From positions 19,098,501-19,162,500 of the forward strand of contig NC_068561.1 of the NCBI RefSeq assembly GCF_022201045.2: a stretch of DNA of 64,000 nt, written 5' to 3'. Both the position numbers and the translations under genes were made by a program. Shown here piece after piece: positions 45,270-57,689 of the stretch. How positions within the stretch are numbered: the stretch's first letter is position 1; each line of letters starts with the position of its first letter. Under the pieces are notes generated by a model that was not told the DNA's origin, searched no databases, and saw only the letters and a program-made list of their open reading frames with translations. The stretch comes from Citrus sinensis. Lineage: Eukaryota; Streptophyta; Magnoliopsida; Sapindales; Rutaceae.

Positions 45270-46959
45270 TTTCTCGAGAAAAAAAAAAATCAACAGTTTC
45301 CTGGAAAGAAACAAAGAGAAAATCATTAGTTAAACAAACGACTGACCGTAAAAGAAAAGAGAATCTAACGCCTCAAAAGTAAAATGTAAGTGCGAAGAAA
45401 AGTAATGAATAACGTACGGTCTGTTTTCTAGGAAAATGATATTTTCTCGAAATGAATTATAGTTTCTCGGGAAAAAAGTGTTAAGGACTTTTCACAGAGA
45501 GGAAGAGAGAGAGAAGGAATGAGAGTGTGGAAAATGAGTTGATTTTGTAACGAACCGAGAGAATCTATACGAACCGAGCTGAGTGTCCACGTCAGCAGAA
45601 CCGTTATGGTCGTTGAGAGAATTTGCCACGTATTAAGGCCTTGTTTGGCCCCCTATTTAATTTCTCTGCTCTAGCCATTTTTTTCTTTTTTTAATTTTCA
45701 TCCCTTTGACCGGCTATTAACTAAAACGCTTGACTCACTCTTTTTGTGAATAAGCAAATTAAAATTAAACAATTTATTATTTGGTTTTGAATATAAATAT
45801 GAAATAAATATTTCTCAAACTAATAATCTTTAGATAATTGTTAACGTTTTATATTATCTTTATTGTGGCAGTTATACAACACCAATAAGTTAATTAGTAA
45901 CACTGATTAGTGATATATCAAGTTAAATTTTATGAGTCTAAATATCGCCATAACACTATAAGGTAATCATTTATGAAATAATTAACTAGAAATGCTTGGC
46001 GAGGTAATTACAAAAATGTGGTGGGGGTCTAATTATCAAAATGGACATGCTATGCTATTGTATTATATTTTTATTAAAAATGTACTATAGTTATGATCTC
46101 TATAAAATACTAAATAGATACAATATCATTATTGATAATATGTCAAAGTGTAGAGAAACTATTTACTTATAGACCCATGTAATCAATGGTGGTTAAAGGG
46201 GTTAAAAGAGTCATTTCCTATTGATGAAAAGACGAAAAAACTATTGTTTCCATTCCATGGGATGGTGAAGAACAAGAGTAGTTTGTTAAAAAATTAAAAA
46301 ATATATATTTTAGGTTCGAGATATCGGTAGGAGCAGTATAGGATTGATGATGAATTGCTTGTAGAAGAACCTTTTTATTTTTATTTTTTTTTTGTAGAAT
46401 ATAGTTAATTGACTAGTTAAATAATCATTGAAATACGTTTGATTTTGGCATAAGTATTTGCATTAGATTTAATTTTTTTATTACACATTAATGTAAATGC
46501 TATGTTTTTTTTTTTCTAAAGTAAGCAGTCAATAGTTAATTAGCTTAGTTTGAGGCTATCAGACTAAGACTTAACTCTATAGATTAGTGAATAATCTTTT
46601 TTAAGACTTAACTCTTAAATTCGAATCTCATGTAATGTGTGTATTTAATTAATAAATTTTTTAAAACAATTGCTTAATTTTAGGTATTACTGGAGCAACT
46701 TCAATAATTTATTGAATTAAGCCTAGTTTAACTTAATTATTTCTTATCTAATTTATTTTTTTAACACAAAATTTAATCTACCGACTAATTGCTTGAATAA
46801 AAAAAAAATGCCAAAAAAATTCAAATAAAAGATTTGACTGGGCATTCAATTACCAAACCGTTTTGGGCCGTCAAGATCCTAAACACTCAGCTCTTTAAGA
46901 AAAGGCCGCAACATATTCAGAAAAGCCCAGTCTCCTCTCGCGTCTCCCTCATCGCCGAG
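45270..46959. other. Divergent intergenic region, receptor kinase / G-patch gene
   Basis: Contains the receptor leader (45270-45560), then AT-rich sequence without genes, and the G-patch leader at about 46830-46959. Around 46530-46650 a tRNA-like AATTCGAATCTC appears without the rest of a SINE. The in-frame ATG at 46834 extends the G-patch frame, but 46960 is preferred. Confidence 0.5.
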
Positions 46960-49063
46960 ATGGCTGAAACTGAATCGACAAAGAAGCAAAGCTACCATGG
47001 AGAATTAAAAGAAGAAGAAGATGATGATTACATGGGTGATCTCTCTCAATTTATTGCTCCCGAAACTTCTAACCCCACAAAGTCTTCACTGAAGAAGGTC
47101 AGTTCGTTATTTTATTCAATTTAACTAAGATCCCATATTATTCTTTAGCTCTTACAAAAGGTTAAAGATTGCGTTTCAACTTTTAAGCGTCCAAACATGG
47201 CGTAAATTTCCCACTTTCAGCCGTTTTAAATGAAAGCAATTACTACTAGCATATTCACAATCTCTTTGAATAGCCTGATACTGCCTGATAGGTTCTTTAA
47301 AAAAAAAATAAATAAATATAAAATTAAAAAAATGGTCACTGTTTATCTGGCTGACAAGTGCTCTTAAGGTTTGTTCATGAAAAGGTTTTACTTAGAATCC
47401 TGTCTACACTAGGTAGTTCAATTCAAAACACTAGTTGATTCAATTGCATATCTAAAGAAAGGAGAAGCAAAGAGAACATATCAACCATTTTAATCTGTTT
47501 ACTTCTATCCATTGGGACTAATAACAAAGGGGGTTTTAGGACATGCTTGGGATTGAGGTGCTCGACTTTTAATCCAACCTTCTGTAGAATGAAACCACTA
47601 GTTGCTGAGCGTAAGTGGGTGAGTAGTTGGTATTTGGTAAACGGTATCTGTGCATTTGCCAAATACTTTAGCTGTTGTGTCCCCTAAATCATGCGGAAGC
47701 ACAACAATTAAAAACAGACAGTAAAATGTATGTTTTTGTTTTGTGTTTTGGGGGACTAAGCATAGTATAACAATTCTACCAATTATCTGCAGATCCAGAA
47801 TAGCAAACCAGTTATCCAATCTTCGAAAAAGAAGTCAAAAGCTGTTAACCGGCACGAACAACGGAAAATTGAAAAGGAGAGAAAGCAACAGAAAGAGGAT
47901 GAGCAAACCTTAGCGAAAATAGAGGCTCCGATTCCACAGTCTAATATTGGGTTCAAGTTGTTGAAGCAAATGGGTTACACACCTGGTTCATCCCTTGGTA
48001 AGGATGGTTCAGGGAGATCGGAACCAGTGGGGATTGAGATTCGAAGGTCACGAGTTGGGATTGGCCACGAGGACCCTTATAAGGAGAAGAGGAAGAGAGA
48101 AGAGATAGCGGCTGAGAGGAAAAAGCAGAAGGAGAATGCTTTGATGGAGGAGTTTGGGTCCAGGCAAAAGTCACTATGGCGGAGCCGAAGAGTGATCATA
48201 AATTTCAATAAGGCAAAGGCAGCTCTTGATCAATTGGAGAACAAAGAAGCTGTTCCGGAGAAGAAAGAGGATGATGAAGAGGGTGAACAAGAAGAAGAGG
48301 AAGAGGAAGAAATAACAGAAGAGGTGTGTTCTCTGGAATTTTTTTTTGTCATTCTATACTCTGATTTAGCTAGTTTGGTTTTTCCCAATCACTGTAAATT
48401 GTTATTCATTTGAGGAATAGGTTTAAATTAAGCTTCATGTTGAAGGGCCTCTGATTGAATGTTTAGTTGGATGCATTTCGGTGGTTAACTTCTCCCTTGG
48501 TCTTGTTGAAGCTGGTTTTTCTAGCTTCAATTTTACATTGGAACAGTAACCTTGGAAAACATGGATTATGGACTGTATTATCATTTATGTTCTATTGAGG
48601 TTATAATAGCATGAGCTAAATATTATATAGCATTACTTTATTCTCCCTGTTTTGATATGCATATCTGAATATGAGTGAGATATTCATATATCTTGCCTAT
48701 GTGAACATTAAGTATGTTGTTCTCATGCTCATAACTTGATATAGTTGTATAGTGGATGCTTTTGGATGTCCCTGGTGGGTGATGATTTCACTGCTGATGG
48801 ATGCAGGATTTGCTAGATATATTGTTGAAACTGAGAGATGAATTTCATTATTGCCTATTCTGTGGGGTTCAGGTAAGCTTAATAGTACTGTTGATGATAT
48901 TTATAACTGATGTTTTTGCTGGGATTTCAGATCTGAAACACTAGTCTAAGCTCACATCATACTTGTCCTGATTGTATATGCATAAACCTTCTATTTGTTT
49001 CAGTATGAATCATCTGAAGCACTATCATCCAACTGCCCTGGAATTGATGAAGATGACCACTAG
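46960..49063 (+). CDS. G-patch domain protein, GPATCH11-like
   Basis: Four exons (46960-47097, 47793-48323, 48807-48872 and 49004-49063) encode 264 aa. The start MAETESTKKQSYHGE was preferred over an upstream in-frame ATG because the family begins with a short acidic N-terminus. An acidic region with DDDYMGDLSQFI is followed by a Lys-rich coiled stretch and then the G-patch at about 97-140 (NIGFKLLKQMGYTPGSSLGK, VGIEIRRSRVGIGHED). After a long charged helix and a Glu run (EEGEQEEEEEEEITEE), the C-terminal DUF4187-type module has HYCLFCGVQY with Cys239, Cys242 and Cys256, a possible metal site. G-patch proteins activate DEAH-box RNA helicases in splicing or ribosome assembly; the partner here is unknown. 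Convergent with the SPL gene. Confidence 0.92.
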
Positions 49064-50096
49064 AGCACAGTAATACAGGCTGCCAAATGCCTGTTTGTTC
49101 AGCACACAAAATGGGTGTTGAGCTTGCACCGAGCAGGAGCTTGTTGCATAACCCTTTCATTCTTGCCAAAGTGAGTTTCTTCTGTGTCTTACAATGGTGC
49201 TTTTTAGAGTCAGCAGGTGCCAAAAGCAGAAAAGCATCAAATCCAAATTATTGGATCACACATATTGTCATTCAAAATTAAAGCTGCACTACACTCTTAC
49301 ATATTCGGCTACACATGTTTACTTATGGCAATTTCTTTTTACCCGCTTATCCCATAAAGAAAATTGTGTTGGTGAAAATTTTGTGATGTCACAGAACAGA
49401 CCACTAGCTAGTAGCTTAAGTATATAACAATTCTTTTTTCTGGTTCCAAATTGAATGTTGTGTTCATCAATATTATATGGCTGATTTTATCTTTTTATTT
49501 ACCATATCGAACTGTGATCTATATTTTTTTGTTGCAGAGCATGCTTTGCCGATTCTTATTATATATTTTACTCAAGGAATCTGATGTTGGGGTAATAAAT
49601 CTTACATTACTGAAGTCTCTTTGTGGGAATGTGAGGTTGAGATTTCGAATAGAAGATTTTTGAGGCTTTGTTTGGCCATGTGTAAAAATTTGCCGTGGAT
49701 TGTAAAGTTCAAAGTTTCCTTGTAAAGCAGTTTGAAACTTTCATCAGTAAATTTGACATCTATACTTCATACTCATCAAATTTCATGTGGATTAAAAGCT
49801 GAGATTTTTTATATAAAAAACCAGTAACGAATAGCCACACAGATAATGTCAGGCACATAGATAATAGACATTCGATTTGCCACTACATGGCAATTTACCA
49901 TCGCTGACAGCTGCATATGTAGCTGCATTCCAAAATCTTCAAAAGACACAAACCTAGTCAGCTGGGTAGTATCCCAACAAATACAACACAAAAGGTCACA
50001 TGCCCTACATACTCTAAGAAATTTATTCCAGAACACAGAAACAAACACAAAACAGGGAAGTGTCTGGTGCACACAAGTTCCATCAGAACCCGGCAC
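49064..50096. other. Convergent 3' intergenic region
   Basis: Lies between the stop of the G-patch gene and the stop of the SPL gene. It probably holds both 3' untranslated regions; several short frames here have no support. Confidence 0.5.
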
Positions 50097-52569
50097 TTAG
50101 AGGGACCAATGAATCTGCTGGTTGGAGTCATCATAATCCCTGGAATGCTGAAGTTTCATGTGTTGCCTACTCTGTTGAGACGACTCCAGCTCACCAGAAA
50201 ACTGACTGTTAATGGGCACGGATGTTGGAGCCAAACCCAGTTGTGGGGCCATCTGGTGTGAACTGCTACCAGCTGCATTGCCCTTGAAACCCCATGACAT
50301 GTTTGGATATTGATTAATAGCTGCTCCACGGGGCGATACTGGTTGAGTGACGGATTTGGTATGGGCATGCATTAAGTCACCCACTCCATGACCCGGTGTC
50401 TGGTTCTTAGAGCCCCATGGTTGATTTGACAGAAGAGAGAGAGCACAGTTTGAGTCAGCAACTCCTGTGAAGCATCCTCCACAAGGAATTCCAGGACCAG
50501 AGAAACCAGTCCCAGCTGTTGAACACTGAAGGTAACGATCAGGTGGAGGATCCTGAGAGTGGTTTTGCCATAGTGGCTGAGGAAGATGCCTTGCTGTGAC
50601 AGTGGTTTGATTTCCAGATACCTGCTTGGAGACACTTGTCACTGGCCATCCATCCCTCCCACCAACCATCTGATATGCACTGAAGTCGATCAGAAATCCT
50701 CCACCTTGGCTGCTGTTCTCTGTCATTGCAACATCAAACAATTAAACCTTTCTTTTCCTATAATTGTAAAGCAGAACAGAAGGTTATACATTTCTAAATG
50801 ATAACTGTAAAAAGCTACAAGGGATTTGAAAATGAATTTGTACTCATGATATCTAACCAATGACAGAGGAAGAGAGCCTGCCATAACGAGTGCCCAAAAA
50901 TGGTCCAGAAGTTGGCTTCCTCCGGCGCTCATTATGGCCTGCCAGGCGCCTGCGGCAACTTCGTTTTCCTTGGTCAAACTCCGGAAGCTGATGAAATCTA
51001 GGAATGGACTAACAAAGAAGCTATTAAACTTGATAGATGAAACACACCAGCACCTATTATTTAACTTCAGAAATGCCATAAGAAGCAGAAAAAAGAAACT
51101 GACATACATTAATGCAATTTAAAATCAGGAGTTTCCACTAGTTTTCATGGAATAAGGGAAATCTTTCGTCTATATTTACAATGCTCAGACTATGACTGTT
51201 TAGCTGGTAAAATCTCTCATAATGATATTGAAATTCAGGAAACAAGATTCTAAAAATTTCTGAAATCAATTATTCTTGTCATTCTTGAAGGACATGAGGT
51301 CATGTTCCTGCAATTTATTTTAAAGTAACAACCTCGAGTTCATTGCCTTGTCCTATTTTTGTGTATGGAGATATTATATTATCCATGACACCAACCATTT
51401 TCTAGAGCATGAACATATTCTCCAGCACAAGACAGAGGGTAAGAGCCAAAAATTATAAATCAACTAGAAACAAAAACTTGCCAAAGACGAGATCGATTCC
51501 AAACTCCACAGTCTCTCCCCGTATCAAGTAAGTCACAAAATTTTGAAACACAAAACAACAAGCAACCATGTCCAGGATCAAGTATTCAAACCAATCCTCA
51601 TTAAACAAAATGAAACTCAACTATATAAATACTGCACCCAATTAAATAAACTAATTAATTCAAAGACTTTGCTCGGATTAAACAAAAAAAATCTACAGCT
51701 ACAGCTATTTACCAAAAAGATTCATTAAAACACATCGAAAAAGGTAGATAAGAAGTAACCGTCATATTATTAAGAAAGACATAACCTAACCCACCAATGA
51801 ATAACTAAAGACAACTAACTTTTAAGTAAAAAACCGAAAAATATCCCTATAAAATTGAATGGAAAGAACCAATTAAACAAGCTAATAAAATTCAGAGCCT
51901 TCTTCCAGATTAAAAGCAACTAACTTAACAAATAAATCTATAAAGAACACAAAAACGATCATGATATGATTAAAAAGAATAAAAAGATATTGAAAACTTA
52001 ACACAGCTCACTTCCAAATATCAATCTACTAACTCAGAAATATAACACACAACCCACCAAGAATTTATCAAAAAGTACCAAAAAATTAAACCAACTAAGT
52101 TTGCTAGCTTGAGATCAGAAATTAGAAAAAGTAAAAAAAAAGAAAAGAAAAAAGCAAAAGCATGAGCTGACCTGCTACATTGCTGGCAAAACCTCTGCTC
52201 AAGGCCGGCGACAGTGACAACAGGAGACTTTGAATGCATGCCACAAACTTTGTGCCTTGAATAGTAAGCTTTGGCATCACTCAGATCAACTTTACACCCC
52301 TCCACTTGGCACCTTGGTGGCTGCTGCCCACTAGTAACCATACCACCACCACCACCCCTCACCTTCCTCCCTGACCCTGAACCTGACCCTGACCCGGACC
52401 CAGATGATGACCCAGATCCTGGAAATGGAGCTCCGGCAGTACCGACATCCTCAAAATAGATTTTTTTGCCAAACTTCAAACCATTAAGTGATGGCTCAGC
52501 GGATGATAAGCCTGAGCCGGAGCCGGAGCCACCACCTGATTCAGCCAAATAGTCTGAACCCAGTTCCAT
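50097..52569 (-). CDS. Squamosa promoter-binding-like transcription factor, SPL9/SPL15 type
   Basis: Three exons (52172-52569, 50858-50997 and 50097-50719) encode 386 aa. The N-terminus [18 protein letters not shown] is Gly/Ser-rich. The SBP domain at about 85-160 has two zinc sites: Cys87, Cys92, Cys109 and His112, then Cys128, Cys131, His135 and Cys147. It ends in the nuclear signal [17 protein letters not shown]. It binds GTAC-core DNA and drives the juvenile-to-adult change, leaf initiation rate and flowering. The exon 1/2 junction inside the SBP domain ([13 protein letters not shown]) is the conserved one of the family. The third exon carries a miR156 target site in the codons for ALSLLSN. 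The end [13 protein letters not shown] is typical of SPL9/15. Intron 1 is 1.17 kb. Which of the two paralogues it represents is inferred from gene neighbours. Confidence 0.95.
50427..50446 (-). promoter_or_regulatory. miR156/miR157 target site in SPL mRNA
   Basis: The mRNA-sense sequence is GTGCTCTCTCTCTTCTGTCA. Its complement is the miR156 sequence apart from one position, as in known SPL targets. It lies in the coding part of the last exon, the usual position. It implies age-dependent silencing of this gene. Confidence 0.95.
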
Positions 52570-53269
52570 ACTGAAGCTTTAGAATCCATTCATTTTGCAG
52601 CTGTTGTGGGTCATTAGCAAAAATAAAATAAAATAAAATAAATAGAAGAGAGATGGGCTCGTCTAATTTAGTCTAGTTTAGTTTTTAGAATGGTTTAAAA
52701 GTGAAAAAGCAGAAGCCAAGAACTAGAACCTGACAGAGAGGTGATGATACTAGTGGCACTGGCCCATGCCAGCAAGGGAAAGTAAAGTACACTGTCAAAA
52801 GAAAAATAAATAATGGTAATAATGGTGCAAAAAAGCTGAAGAAAGAGAAAATCCTGTGGCTTAAAGTAGAATGAAAGAAATGGGAAAATGGTACTTTTAT
52901 TGGGGGGGCTTTTAACGGGAGAGTTCATTTTTGGTTGGTTAGTTACTTGCACTTCTTAGTAGACAACTCAAGTTGCTTCAAAACACTTTGATCTCAACTG
53001 TTGTCTCAGTCAAATGTTTACAGTTTCTAGCCTCCTTTTTGCCCTTTCCATCTTTGATAATTTTTCTTGGAAATTTTAATTTATGAAATCTCCATCATCG
53101 TCATCATTCCAATGGCCCCGTTGAGAATCTCAATGGCTACTTTTCTTTTTAAAATATTGTGCACATTCTCAAATATCTATCCTCACTTTCTTTCTTTGCA
53201 TTTGAATGGCAAAATAGTCACTGAACAAGTCAAATCAATTTATTTAAAAATCTGCAATGTGTGTGTGTT

Positions 53270-53307
<38 letters not shown>

Positions 53308-54746
53308 TGATGTAATCTATGTCCACTAAATTCTTGATTTGTAAAGATATCAACGTGACAACATTACAACAAAACACTAAAAATGTCTAGCAAATTTGTA
53401 ATTTATAAGCATATTTTTTGAGCATTGTGTAATTAAATGAGCTTTTACATGGAGAGATTCTCATAAATATTACCATGAAGTGTTAGATCATCTCATTGAT
53501 GGGAAGGAAAAAAGAAGGAAGTTAACTTGTTATTTTAACTCCCATTCATTTTTCAACAGTTTACAGAATGATACCAAAACATGCTCTAAGATTAAGAATC
53601 AAAGGGGATCTCTGTCTTTGAAATTATGGATTGCAATAATTGTATTGCTGGTGTAAAAATGGCAAACAGTACAAATTAATTAAAATAATAGTAAGAGAGG
53701 TGTTGGGCTATTTTTGGCAGTTGGTGCGGTGTGCATTTGTGGGTAAGCAACAGGATTTGACTGTAAATTATTCCATTTCAGTGAAAGTGAAACTGCCACT
53801 TTATAATTATGATGCCTTTATAAAATGAATAGAAAGCCTATACGGACCCCTATGGCTATGGAAGAGATAAGCACGACCCATGTAGCCTAGGTTAGGTAGT
53901 AGTTGATGCTTCAGTTAGGTAGCTCACTACTCACTAGTTTGGTTGGTTTGGTTACAACAGTCATTATGCTTTCTTTCTTTCTTTCTTTCTTTTTTTGGGG
54001 GTGGCAATTATCAGTCATTCACAGTAATTTTTATTTTTTAACATAATAATAATGTACTTATGATATATTATAATCCAGGTAAAAAGTGAAATGTATTAAT
54101 TTACTCATGAACAGCAAATTTACAATAAAATCCTGATCTGGAGTCGACACAACATTATTTTAAAGCAATTAGATATAAATTCTTTCTTTTTTTAAATGAA
54201 TTATTCATAAATCTGCCCAGGCTTTCGGCTTAGACAGCCTCGGATTGCATCCCAAGACTGGGCCCTAAAAAATTATTTGGTCCATCCAACGGGATTGAAC
54301 CAATAAAAAAAATCACTCAATTATTTCCAAACTCAGGAAAAAAAAAAAAATATCAAATTAGGCCCCTACCTACAATATTTTGTTGCCTTGAAGCAAGACC
54401 GATCCTCCGATCCTGATTCTGAATCATGCTGCAAATATGGGTGGTAAAATTTCTCCCACATTTTTTTTAAAGTAATTTCTCCCACATTTGAATACAAGAT
54501 ATAAATTTTTCACAGTAAATAGTTAATAAATATATTCTGTAATAAAGTCCCATCTTGAGATGACTTCTCAATTCTTTTAAATTGATGTCTTGTTTGACAT
54601 TAAGATGTTGCAGCTTTAGAATTACGTCTATTTACATAAAGAAAGAAAGAAAAAAAAAAAGGTGTGGCCTGAAATTAAATCTAAATTTAGCTTTTAAATA
54701 ATAATTTAAATAAAAAATAAGTATGCGATTAAATTTAATCTAACTT
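52570..54746. other. SPL promoter and intergenic region
   Basis: 52570-52960 is the SPL leader and proximal promoter, with a short (AAAAT)n run at 52620-52640. The rest is AT-rich, with an (AT)n microsatellite at 53272-53303 and CTTT repeats near 53970-53990. No gene is seen. Confidence 0.5.
53272..53303. repeat. (TA)n microsatellite
   Basis: Sixteen TA units following a short GT run. Confidence 0.95.
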
Positions 54747-54846
54747 TCAACCAGTGATCTGAACGGATTTGACCTCAGGCTTCTTCTCCTCCACTTTGGG
54801 AACAGTGACGGTGAGGACACCATTCTCCATTGACGCCTTAACTTTA
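54747..54846 (-). pseudogene. 3' fragment of a class I small heat-shock protein gene
   Basis: The minus strand reads [20 protein letters not shown], then [11 protein letters not shown] and a stop. This is the end of the alpha-crystallin domain and the C-terminal IxI-type tail of cytosolic class I small heat-shock proteins (HSP17-18). The upstream part of the domain is absent; sequence above about 54850 no longer matches. It is a truncated relic, about 33 of the usual 150-160 residues, though its frame is still open. Confidence 0.8.
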
Positions 54847-57689
54847 ATATTCACGAAAAAACTCAAACGGAAAAATAATTTATACTATTATATAGTTCAC
54901 ACTTTATTCATTAGTTTTATATCAAATAATTATTTTTTAGGTCATGCATCATCTATGTTTTATATATATTTATTTATTTGTTTGTTTTCCTGGATCCGAT
55001 CGACATTGACACTTTCGCTAAGACTATGTGAAAATTGAAAAACATCTCCACTCAATTATTACCTTCTCTTTAAGTTGGTGCGTTTCTTTTTACTCTCTCT
55101 GTCCCTGCAAATTCGGATTAATAATAATAATTTCTTGGTGAGACCATAATCCTTCTAAAGATTTGAAAATTTCAACCCACTAGCACTAGGTTGATGATTT
55201 CAAAGACTAGTGTCACATATTTACGTGCAGGATGCAAATTCCTATACGTGTCATTTGCACTTTCTGGACAATAGCGTTCAGGGGAAAAAATATATATATA
55301 CTTAATTCACACATTTCTGGGATTAATTTTATACTATACTCGTGTCTAGGATTAATCAAACAAATGGTTTAAAGAATAAGAAACTAGAAATCTAAGCGCC
55401 ATGATAAATGAAGGGTTCGGTTACGTTGAAATCGCTCTAAGGTAAAACACTCTTGTATAACTATACGATTAAAATTATAATGAATTTTTTATTATTTATC
55501 ACTTTACATATGTGGTTATGATTCGTATTCTATCTTAGAGCAGTTTTAAAATAGTTATAGCCATAAGTGAAAGATGTATTTACTATATTCCTCTAAAACA
55601 ATCTTTTGATCAGATTTTTATTATTATTATTATTTTTTACATCAAATTATGACTTAGTCTTATAACTTGATTTATGGTTGGGTAAAACTGCACTAATTCT
55701 TAAAAAAATTGGTTGAATTTGGTATTTTTCTTTTTTTTTAAAAAAAAATTGAGAATAAAAATCCAAACGGATTGGTACTCGGTTCAAATTCTCAAAAACC
55801 GAATCGAAAAAAAAAAAGTTAATATTTTTATATTAAAATGGTGTCCCGTAGTAGTATTTTATAGAACGTAATAAAATAAAAAAATATTAGAATTTATTAA
55901 AAATATATATAAAAACATTCGAGGAACCAAGACCGAACCGAAAATCCCAGTTTCTGATTTGGTTCTTATTCTGATTCGACTCTTATCAATTTCTTAAAAT
56001 TAAGTATCGAACGGACCTGACCAATTGCCCACCGCCCAAAAATAAAAGCCTAGGCCGTGACAAGCATATATTAACACATTTTCGGGGCTCCTTTGCCCAA
56101 CAAACACTTTAGTTCAGCTTGCTTGCTTGCTTGCTTACTTACTAACGCGTCTTGTTATATTAACTCAAAACTTATTATTTTTGTACCTGTGACTTAAATT
56201 ACCACCTCCGTACCAGTTTGTGGTCACAAAAGCCAGAAATTACTCACATGTCATGACTCTTGCAAGAATCCGCAACATCTGGAGCAGCTATCATCATCTA
56301 GAATGGAGATCATTGCAATTAATGCACTTTTCCACAGTGAAAACAGTTGATTGCCATAGCAATAATCAACAACGAACATGAAATGCAGAAAGGATGCGCG
56401 GTAGAATGCAGGCTTTGATATTGCATTGAAATGAAAAAGGCTTCATCCAACCACTCTGAACTGATACAACAAAATTTGTATCGTTTGGTTAATTTAGGTT
56501 GTCCAGCACATGTATTTTATTACATTTGCATAGTTCACTGCTTACTAAACCAGTTCAGCTTATGTGCTAATAATCGAACATTGTATTCTCCTCTAAAATA
56601 GACGCCGCACTAAATTGGTGTGCATGCAAAATTTCATTCAAACCATAGGTTTATTTCACCAGCAGTAAGGAAAGCCAAAAAAGAAAGCATGCAGAAACTC
56701 CAGCCCGACTAACCATGCATGTCAATGGAAATACAAATTTGCATACATGAAGAAGGAATCCACTTCTAAAATGATTCTTAAACAAGAAGTGATGGTGGTA
56801 GTAAAACAATGTACCAGATACTATAGAGAATAATAAAATGATGCTGCTAATAACAGGGAAGGCAACAGACGTGTAGATAATTCCCATAGGATGAATTGGA
56901 AGCAAGACAATGCATCATCCTCGGATATATCTGAACCTTTCCCACTATTTTTATCCATCTTCAGTTTTCAACAGTAAAAAGATTCCCACAATCAATACGC
57001 ATAGCTCAAAAAGCCTAAAGCCTTCCATAAAGGCTTCCGGTTCACCGGCATTCACACATTATTCACACATAGCGTTAGTCGACGCCCTTCCAGCTCAAAG
57101 ACTTCAGTTTCATTTCTGAGCCTAAACCTGCATCAGTGTATGCATTTGCACTAGTAGTAATTAGTTAAACTGACAAGATTTCTTGAGTTATATAAGAGGT
57201 CTTGGAACCAATTGTGCTCAGTTTAGAGTCTAGGTGGGGTTAGTTTGTCAATAGCTTGTGCGGTCACTCAAGATTTGCTCCTTTACTTTATGCATCTTCC
57301 AAAACTATATGTCTTTCTTTTTTCAGGAGAAAATGAAATGAAAAACAAGAACTAGGTAGAAATTTTTCTGTATGATACCAAGAAACGTGAAGGTGGTCAA
57401 ATCTATTTTTCTACCAGGGGGAGAAAGAGTGCCAACAGCAAAAGAATGGCAATGAACTTTGACTGATAATACTTAGTAACTTCACAGAGGATTACAGGCA
57501 GTACAGTATAAATTCCAGCAAAACCTTCCAACCAAAATTTTCCATTGGAAGAAATGGCCCTCAGAAAATAAAATAAACAATAAAGCATATGCTGACAGAA
57601 GCATCTGGAACCGTCAACTTCACTACATTCAACAACTTACACGGCAATAGAAAGGAAGGTCTGAAGGCATCACAAAAACAAAGAGACCA
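54847..57689. other. AT-rich intergenic region
   Basis: No gene recognised. A weak inverted-repeat element lies at about 55425-55555. The right part (from about 57100) is probably 3' untranslated sequence of the small gene at 57690. A frame of 84 codons at 56651-56905 has no family support. Confidence 0.5.
55425..55555. mobile_element. Possible short MITE (weak)
   Basis: The ends GAAATCGCTCTAAGGTA and the complement of AAAACTGCTCTAAGATA face each other over about 130 bp of AT-rich sequence. No convincing target-site duplication was found. Confidence 0.3.

Noticed and set aside
46530-46650. tRNA-like B box (AATTCGAATCTC) as a SINE
   Set aside because: No convincing A box, tail or flanking target duplication was found.
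46834-46959. Upstream in-frame ATG extending the G-patch protein by 42 residues
   Set aside because: The extension is not acidic or conserved-looking and reads like leader sequence; MAETES fits the family start.
52271-52459. Plus-strand frame rich in Asp-Pro opposite the SPL first exon
   Set aside because: It is the antisense reading of the Gly/Ser repeat and SBP start.
54200-54310. GGGATTGAACC-type run as a tRNA or SINE
   Set aside because: Only one tRNA-like box is present and no cloverleaf can be drawn.
56651-56905. 84-codon hydrophobic frame on the minus strand
   Set aside because: No recognised family, no splice or promoter context; it lies in AT-rich intergenic sequence.
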